DNA from: Allacma fusca
Taxonomy: Eukaryota; Arthropoda; Collembola; Symphypleona; Sminthuridae
Reading direction: 5' to 3'
Assembly (NCBI GenBank): GCA_947179485.1
Contig: OX359250.1
Span: forward strand, 3,369,661 to 3,433,660
DNA length: 64,000 bases
Shown here: in pieces, positions 58,901-64,000 of the stretch
How the letters are laid out: every line of letters starts with the position of its first letter
How positions within the stretch are numbered: the stretch's first letter is position 1
Position numbers and translations under genes: made by a program
The notes under the pieces: generated by a model
Database searches by the model: none
Told to the model about the DNA's origin: nothing
What the model saw: the letters and a program-made list of their open reading frames with translations, nothing else

Positions 58901-61900
58901 AAATGACGATGGTGCTGGGGGTCAACATCGATCTCGGATTCAACTACCTTGTCTAACTCCTTTAAAACCTGATAAATATGGTAATAAATCCACATGAAAT
59001 AGTTGCTGCAGCTGAATGTGTAGTCAGCAATTTTGTTCACATGTGCATATAATCCTTATGGTGTTTTGTCCTCAAAATATATGCATGTAAGTATGTAAGT
59101 GTATCTACACTTCGCTGAAGTCTTTAATTAACAGTGCAATGCACGGAGCCACAAAAGCGATGAGTCTCAACTTTTCCACACCACCCCAAACAGGCAATAC
59201 TAAATAAAAAGGAAATTGGTACAGAGGGAATAAAACACATGCACATAATACAGAGTAACAAAAAAATCTTTAGATCCTAAACTCTTTGAATATTGTCTGA
59301 ATTCGACCGCCTCTACCGACCATAACCCCTGCAAGTTGACATCTGAGCCCTGGCACAGTAGAGTACGTTTATATAAAGAATTAAAACGTATGTTTACGCC
59401 CTGTCATTTCTGATTTGCTTGTTTGGGGTTATAAAGATAAGTTGAGGATAGAGTCGCATTTGCAGCTATATAACCTTACACGGAGTGACTGTCCTGTAAC
59501 TTTGAGGACCTAACTACACTAAACACCATAACGTACGACATACGACGAAAATCACTGACTACATTTGCAACTTGTTTTAAGTTACTACTTCGTATAGATT
59601 TACTTATAAGAATTAAAATATGCTTATTACTAATAACGGGCCAAATATGTTTACAAACAGGATGAAGTGTATCTATATTACAATTTAAATCTACCCGCTT
59701 ACTTCTTGTAATTGCTTCTTAGCTTCTAAAACACTCTCCTTTTTGCCGATAATTGTAATCACATCTGGATCTCCTTCATTTGGAAAAATAATTCTGGTAT
59801 TTGTGCTTTCGCGTATCTGTCCAAGTAAAACAAACAATTATTTACTACTCAGTTCGTGCGGATTATCTAAAAATACGAACCTTGCGAATATTTGAGCCAT
59901 TTTTGCCAATAAGAAAACGATGATGTTCAGCTTTGGCATCCAAGGTCTCAGTGTAGCTATTGATTTCTTTATTCCTCGTCATTTCTGTATGAAATAAAAT
60001 CACATTAATACAAAGAATTACAGTAGTAGAACTGATCATATCACATACTTAAATAGAGCTTAAAATACGGTATTAAATGTGATTCAGAATTAATACTTAA
60101 TTATTTCTTTAAATTATTTAAATTATGCCGACGGTTACAACTCACCTAAGAGAACGGACTTTGCTTTTTCAACGTCTTCCTTAGGACCGATCACAGTGAC
60201 TCGGTCAGATTTGGTCTTCGAATCGGGAAATTTTATATGAACACCACCGCAGTCTTCTGAGATAGACTGTACAAGTTTCCCACGAGTGCCAATGAGCCAG
60301 TTGTGATATTGATTTGGAATCATGACTTCTATCTGAGTTACATTAGCCTACGAATCAACCAGACAAAATTATTTTGTACATTCGATGACATACAAACCGT
60401 AAAAACCTTCATTTTAATTTGGATAAAATGCTGTACCTGAGAATTCTGTATGTTAAGAATCATATCGCGAGCGGTTTCACAATTTTCCTTCTTTCCAGTT
60501 ATTACAATTATTTCAGGCTCGGACTTATTTTTACATTCATCCACCGGTGGAAGATCAAACTTAGTTTTAGTATCTTCACGAATTTTCTTAATGTTTTGAC
60601 CACCCTGAAATAATAGTCATTAGAATGGTCAGTGCACTGATAACCCTAACAACGACATTACCCCACAAGTTTCGAATCGTACATATATCAATGCTTTAAG
60701 GTTTTTGATGCATCTTACTTTGCCAACAACGAGGGCATAACACTGAGGGAAGACGGGTACTTTGAGTTGATAAGAACTCTCAAGAAGTTCCTTGTAAATC
60801 TGAGATAAGCGTAGACAACATCTGTCGACGTCATCTTTCGGGCCACGAACGGTAACAACGTCACGTTTTTCTCCAGGGGCAGGAAACGTTATTTGTACCT
60901 TGTAACAAATTAGATTTTCAACAATGAGAAACTAGTCAGCACCTAATATCTGTGGAATTAAAACGTCCCATACAAGGAAGGTGAAAAAATCTGAATTTAA
61001 AACTATTAATTTATCCGCGTATAAAACTGTAAACAAGAAAATGTTTATAACGGGCTGCAGGTAGTTTCAAGATAAACAGCACGTGACCCTAAAACCTGGA
61101 CATTTCGGAGAAAAACAAATTTCAACAACCACACGTTCGATTGTCAAATAAGTTGGCTTGCAATGAAACTAAAGAAACAGGCTATTTTTCACATTTAAAT
61201 TGGTTAAAAATGAGACACATCATCAAAAAGAGTGAGGCAATGTCAGGATTTTTTTTGGACAGGGTTGTTCAAATATTAACATTGCTTATTTTTGTCAACA
61301 TTATTGCCCAACATTTTATTTAAAATATCTTTTGACAAACTTTGTAGCAACTTTCTGATTTGTTTTTCAGGGAGCTATCAAGCAGGTCCTTAAGCTGAGA
61401 ATTGTGCAATTGGGCTGGGGAAACAATTCAGACGCAAGAGTAAAAGTGAGAAATATTAAGGAACAAGGTGAATTTCTGATAAAGCAATTTTTTCGTGGTC
61501 TTTTTGGCGTTCACTGTCAAGTCAAAAATTGTAGTCTGAGGAACATAACATCTGATACAAGTCTGTGAAAAAGTCTTGAAAACGTGGGGACGTGTAGTGG
61601 TATCTATTAAACATTTTCAGATGTTTTTCGTAATCTTAAATTGAATATTTCAAGCTTATTGCATACCTGATTGAACTGGTCACGAATTTCCCGGATATTT
61701 TCACCACGTTGTCCGATGATATTGCCATGAAAACGGTGTTCAACAATTAAATCTCGTTCCTTCTCACCAGCCAGTTTTTCAACCTTCATAGTGATTATTC
61801 AGTGAAGTTATAAAAACATCCAATATGTTGCTATTATAGTATAAAAATCTCGCAGGGATTCCACTCCTTTCTCGAATAAAATGATAGAACTTACCTGCTC

Positions 61901-63045
61901 CATCAACTTTGCAGCAGCAGCCTCAACACCACTACGAAGTCCTTCCAAATGAATTACTGAGGAAGATTCCCCATCCTGGACAGATATTATGACCCCAGTT
62001 TCTTCCTTCAAACGGTTGACTGAAACGTAAAACGATTCTTTCATGAGGATCTATTTTTTCTTACCGTGAAAAAGAAGGTAATAAACATGAATACCATTAG
62101 CTCCATTTTTGCCGATGATATGCTTGTGGTACTTGGGATCAACATGGATATCTTGAAAATACTTATTTTCAATCAAATCATTGACACATATTTGCAATTG
62201 TTCTTTCACGGGTTCTACTTCTTCGGGTGGGCCTTCAATAATAATTTGATTTTCCTTATCCAAAATCTTCACGTCAACCTGTAGACAACAATGATGCAAT
62301 ATGTCCGTACAATGTGTCATAACTCAACTCGAGTAATCTTATACGACACGATTATCCATTTTTTAAACCTGGGACAAAACTATTAAACATCAACATTTTA
62401 TGTAAGACCATGCTAACTATTATTGCTTTAAAACAGTAAATTATTACGCTGAATCACATTAATAAAGTCATGTAGTAAAATGAAAGGTTAAAATGACCGA
62501 AAGTATCGACTTACGTTATTGTAATCTAAAGTAATGTTCTTGATGTTTGCTCCTTTCCTGCCAATAATGTACTTGTGAATCCAAGCGGGGGCTTCAATTG
62601 TTCTAGTTATAACACTATTGGCCTTCTCGTAGACCAAATTTAAGGCAGTTCCAAGTGCATCTGTAGGTCCTCGCAGGGTAACAGTTTCTGAAGGTTGGTC
62701 GCTTGGAGGTATGTCAACCATTACTCCAGTGCTTGCAAAGATCTCATTGATTGTAGTTCTCTTCGGTCCAATGATGTGTCTATGCTGAGCTTTACCAACT
62801 TCAACGGAAATCTGAGCGTAGCGTTCACATTCTTTGTGATATTGCTTTATGATTTCAACGGCCCGTAAAACACCATCCTTTTCTCCCACAATAAAAATCT
62901 CATCACTTGGCACAGAAGGAGGTGGGATGTTGATTCGAATACCAGCATTATCAGCTTCCAAAGCTTTAACTTTAACATTGTTTGGACCGCAGATGAAGGG
63001 ATGAAATTTCTTAGGAATCGACAACCTTTCACTGGCTTGTTTGGA
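55880..63045 (-). CDS. Dp1: Vigilin / Dp1 multi-KH RNA-binding protein, 3' part (KH2-KH14 and C-terminus)
   Basis: Eighteen exons on the minus strand with continuous phase give 1044 residues and a TAG stop; human vigilin from the same point is about the same length. Thirteen KH domains (by the 14-domain vigilin numbering, KH2 to KH14) are each recognisable by V-x-I-P, H-x-x-I-I-G-x-x-G and I-x-I-x-G. Vigilin binds many RNAs and ribosomes and acts in translation and heterochromatin; Drosophila Dp1 also binds single-stranded dodeca-satellite DNA. The C-terminus (EEEYIQDV, GFVVKGAPW, EEFPSFG, SVWGPRKHF) matches the vigilin tail. The N-terminus, KH1 and about 225 residues lie beyond base 64000. 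GxxG is degenerate in KH2 (GPNN), KH3 (GPKR) and KH10 (LRRG); KH2 and KH10 are degenerate in human vigilin too. Confidence 0.96.
56126..56386 (-). CDS. Dp1: Dp1 exon: second half of KH14 and tail
   Basis: VEIRFPRADEPNPNLVTISG, LNREEEYIQDVTDNEYMQQF, a Lys/Glu-rich stretch, then GFVVKGAPWEHPPDTE. These are vigilin tail landmarks. Donor GAG|GTAATT. Confidence 0.93.
56512..56613 (-). CDS. Dp1: Dp1 exon: first half of KH14
   Basis: SERVKIDVEIDNRVHSRIIG, SRGKNVRSIMNDFG; acceptor TTTTGCAG, donor GGG|GTGAGA; phase 0 both ends. Confidence 0.92.
56716..56876 (-). CDS. Dp1: Dp1 exon: second part of KH13
   Basis: GKRGAKITEIRKTYDVIIQL, DPNEDIITITGYEDKALAAR, DAIMSIVNEL; acceptor CATTATAG, donor CTG|GTGAGT. 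Confidence 0.93.
56955..57102 (-). CDS. Dp1: Dp1 exon: linker and first part of KH13
   Basis: Ala/Lys/Glu-rich helix IVGSPKSAAAAKESLLEKRA, then FEVELKVDRDFHPKIIG. The donor G|GTTGGT splits the first loop Gly, phase 1, the same place as in KH12. Confidence 0.92.
57103..57915 (-). other. Dp1 intron between KH12 and KH13 exons
   Basis: 813 bp; no coding or structured RNA feature recognised. Confidence 0.7.
57916..58007 (-). CDS. Dp1: Dp1 exon: second part of KH12
   Basis: GQRGKDVRELMRLHDVNITV, PPPDQNSNTIS; acceptor ATTTTCAG, donor TCG|GTTAGT. A 92-nt exon placed by exact frame continuation of the GQRG loop. Confidence 0.9.
58139..58295 (-). CDS. Dp1: Dp1 exon: end of KH11, first part of KH12
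   Basis: VAPEETDEIKESDIIHVTGR, PVIVQVDIPFEMHRFIIG; the donor G|GTTTTG splits the first Gly of the KH12 loop (phase 1). Confidence 0.9.
58431..58642 (-). CDS. Dp1: Dp1 exon: KH11
   Basis: ASECVEAAKQRIAQIVDELN, RISIDVVIQQKHHRTIMGKG, GSKVQQIQSDFNVEIKFPDR. Acceptor TATACAG, donor GAA|GTAAAT. The acidic insert that human vigilin carries after this point is largely absent. Confidence 0.93.
58794..58968 (-). CDS. Dp1: Dp1 exon: KH10
   Basis: VLKELDKVVESEIDVDPQHH, RHFVLRRGEVLRQISDDLGG, VQISFPKANRNSSRVSLKG. The GxxG loop is replaced by LRRG, and the human KH10 has the same kind of change (VIRRG). Donor AAAAG|GTATTC. Confidence 0.93.
58969..59702 (-). other. Dp1 intron between KH9 and KH10 exons
   Basis: 734 bp; nothing recognised. 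Confidence 0.7.
59703..59816 (-). CDS. Dp1: Dp1 exon: second half of KH9
   Basis: IRESTNTRIIFPNEGDPDVI, TIIGKKESVLEAKKQLQE; acceptor CTTGGACAG, donor GAA|GTAAGC; phase 0. Confidence 0.92.
59881..59984 (-). CDS. Dp1: Dp1 exon: first half of KH9
   Basis: EMTRNKEINSYTETLDAKAE, HHRFLIGKNGSNIRK; acceptor TTCATACAG, donor AAG|GTTCGT. Small exon found by frame and the vigilin pattern. Confidence 0.9.
60146..60347 (-). CDS. Dp1: Dp1 exon: KH8
   Basis: ANVTQIEVMIPNQYHNWLIG, TRGKLVQSISEDCGGVHIKF, DRVTVIGPKEDVEKAKSVLL. Nearly a whole KH domain. Acceptor GATTCGTAG, donor TTAG|GTGAGT, phase 1. Confidence 0.93.
60437..60604 (-). CDS. Dp1: Dp1 exon: second half of KH7
   Basis: GGQNIKKIREDTKTKFDLPP, EIIVITGKKENCETARDMI to NSQ. 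Acceptor ATTTCAG, donor CAG|GTACAG; phase 0 both ends. Confidence 0.92.
60719..60898 (-). CDS. Dp1: Dp1 exon: second half of KH6, first half of KH7
   Basis: VQITFPAPGEKRDVVTVRGP, then YQLKVPVFPQCYALVVGK. The donor AAA|GTAAGA cuts inside the GKGG loop of KH7. CYALVV replaces the usual FHKNII before the loop. Confidence 0.9.
60899..61666 (-). other. Dp1 intron inside KH6
   Basis: 768 bp; a plus-strand 60-codon frame (61141-61323) is Lys/Ile-rich without similarity and is probably chance. Confidence 0.7.
61667..61783 (-). CDS. Dp1: Dp1 exon: first half of KH6
   Basis: VEKLAGEKERDLIVEHRFHG, NIIGQRGENIREIRDQFNQ. The acceptor CACTATGAAG has a poor pyrimidine tract but gives the right frame and junction (human: ENERTKDLIIEQRFH). 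Donor CAG|GTATGC. Confidence 0.88.
61895..62019 (-). CDS. Dp1: Dp1 exon: second half of KH5
   Basis: VNRLKEETGVIISVQDGESS to AAAAKLMEQ; acceptor CGTTTCAG, donor CAG|GTAAGT, phase 0 out. The Gly/Val codon is split across the preceding intron and frame is kept. Confidence 0.92.
62095..62278 (-). CDS. Dp1: Dp1 exon: second half of KH4, first half of KH5
   Basis: VDVKILDKENQIIIEGPPEE completes KH4; DIHVDPKYHKHIIGKNGAN opens KH5. Acceptor GTCTACAG, donor AATG|GTATTC, leaving in phase 1. Confidence 0.92.
62515..63045 (-). CDS. Dp1: Dp1 exon: KH2, KH3, first half of KH4
   Basis: 531 nt, phase 0 at both ends. SERLSIPKKFHPFICGPNN, INIPPPSVPSDEI; then QISVEVGKAQHRHIIGPKR, VDIPPSDQPSETVTLRGP; then AWIHKYIIGRKGANIKNI. 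The acceptor TTATTGCAG shows this is an internal exon. KH3 has Arg where the last Gly of GPKG is expected. Donor AAC|GTAAGT. Confidence 0.93.
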
Positions 63046-64000
63046 CTGCAATAATCAAATACCCAGTGAAATAAGTAAACAAAGAACAGAAATAACTAGT
63101 GGCATCAGCCCGTTTTACCAAAGGCAGTAACAGTATGTAAAATAAATGTATCAAGAAACACACATTCCTCCTTCATTAAACTTGTGGGAAACGGTCTAGA
63201 AAAGACTGGATAACGTAAATAATACGCTGGAAGTATGGCACAGAAAAAGGAGAATGTCCTATCTGAAACTCGTTTTAAAACTTCTAATTCTTGAACTCAA
63301 AATGTGCCATTTCTAGAGGTAATATTTAAAAATCAAAAAGCACGGGTGCTGTTACTCACTGATTTAGGTATAACTATTATTATAATTCTCATTCAGTGAA
63401 GCCGACTGTTTCGGGCAAAAACAGTACGCTGAAAAAGGAGGCAGCTTACAATCAACAAAATCTCAGGGTCAAAGCCAAACTTTAAAAGGTGTTGGGAATA
63501 ACCTAAGAAACCCGTTTTTGCTCATTGTCAGCTGTGTGTAGCGTTTCTGAGAGTACAGTACATCAACTGCTTGGGACGTAAACGTCTTAAAGGTGGAACA
63601 TAACTTTTAAACGCGAAAACACATATGTTAAAACACGTTTACGGGAAATATCATGAGATTTTGTCAAAAGTTGTTTTAATAAAATCAACCGCCAAAATTC
63701 ATCTAGGGCGAGATTTTTGTACTCTGAGTTGCTTAAAAATAACCAGTTCGAAATGCACCAAACACTTGTCGCGATTTTTTTCTAAACGCAGATATTCTAA
63801 CGAATTCGTAACCATAAATATTCATAACAAGTTCAGAGGTATTTCACCCTGAAATTATTATTTAAGTTGGAAACGTTTTTAAACCAACCCGTAAAATGAA
63901 ATGAACTTCAAGGGGGAAACAAAATTTTATTTAGTTTTTCTATCCCTAATTATAAAGAGGGTCAATAGTTACAGGTTAGCCTTTGACCCCCCAAAATATC
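63046..64000 (-). other. Dp1 intron upstream of the KH2 exon, running off the window
   Basis: At least 955 bp. No KH1 or vigilin N-terminal exon was found before the right edge, so the start of the gene lies outside. Confidence 0.7.

Overview
This is a eukaryotic nuclear window (AT-rich, interrupted genes, canonical GT/AG introns). It carries three protein-coding genes, all on the minus strand and arranged head to tail. The proteins look pancrustacean: the G-alpha-o subunit is very close to the insect protein, one gene is a Furrowed-type selectin-like receptor (an arthropod architecture), and the third is vigilin/Dp1. The AT-rich introns and abundant TACATATGTA- and AATAATTATT-type sequence would fit a copepod such as a caligid sea louse. 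That species-level guess is inference and cannot be settled from the window.

Layout. About 0.97-21.24 kb: a Furrowed-like single-pass receptor. Order of parts: signal peptide, sushi, F-type lectin (fucolectin/FTP), C-type lectin, three more sushi domains, low-complexity acidic stalk, membrane segment, short basic/Ser-rich tail. Six exons are firm and a seventh (tail) is proposed; all phases agree, giving 818 residues. Its first intron (9.5 kb) contains a 500-bp hAT-type MITE with a perfect 8-bp target duplication. About 21.2-32.6 kb: intergenic, no convincing gene. 32.59-39.72 kb: complete G-alpha-o in seven coding exons (354 aa), with a splice acceptor 8 bases before the ATG, so at least one noncoding 5' exon lies further upstream. 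Introns and 5' flank hold decayed inverted-repeat elements at 37.9, 42.2 and 53.2 kb. About 40-55.9 kb: 5' region of G-alpha-o and intergenic DNA without a recognised gene. 55.88-63.05 kb: the 3' 18 exons of vigilin/Dp1 (1044 residues, KH2 to KH14 and the C-terminus). The N-terminal exons lie beyond the right edge.

The three genes have no evident joint pathway: a cell-surface adhesion receptor, a heterotrimeric G-protein subunit and a cytoplasmic/nuclear multi-KH RNA-binding protein. In Drosophila both Furrowed and G-alpha-o have been linked to Frizzled/planar polarity signalling, so their adjacency is a mild curiosity, not evidence of linkage. Every exon boundary was derived by hand from splice consensus, frame continuity and family similarity. 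The three non-obvious points are the ligand-site losses in the two lectin domains, the hAT MITE, and a strong over-representation of the palindrome AATAATTATT in noncoding DNA.
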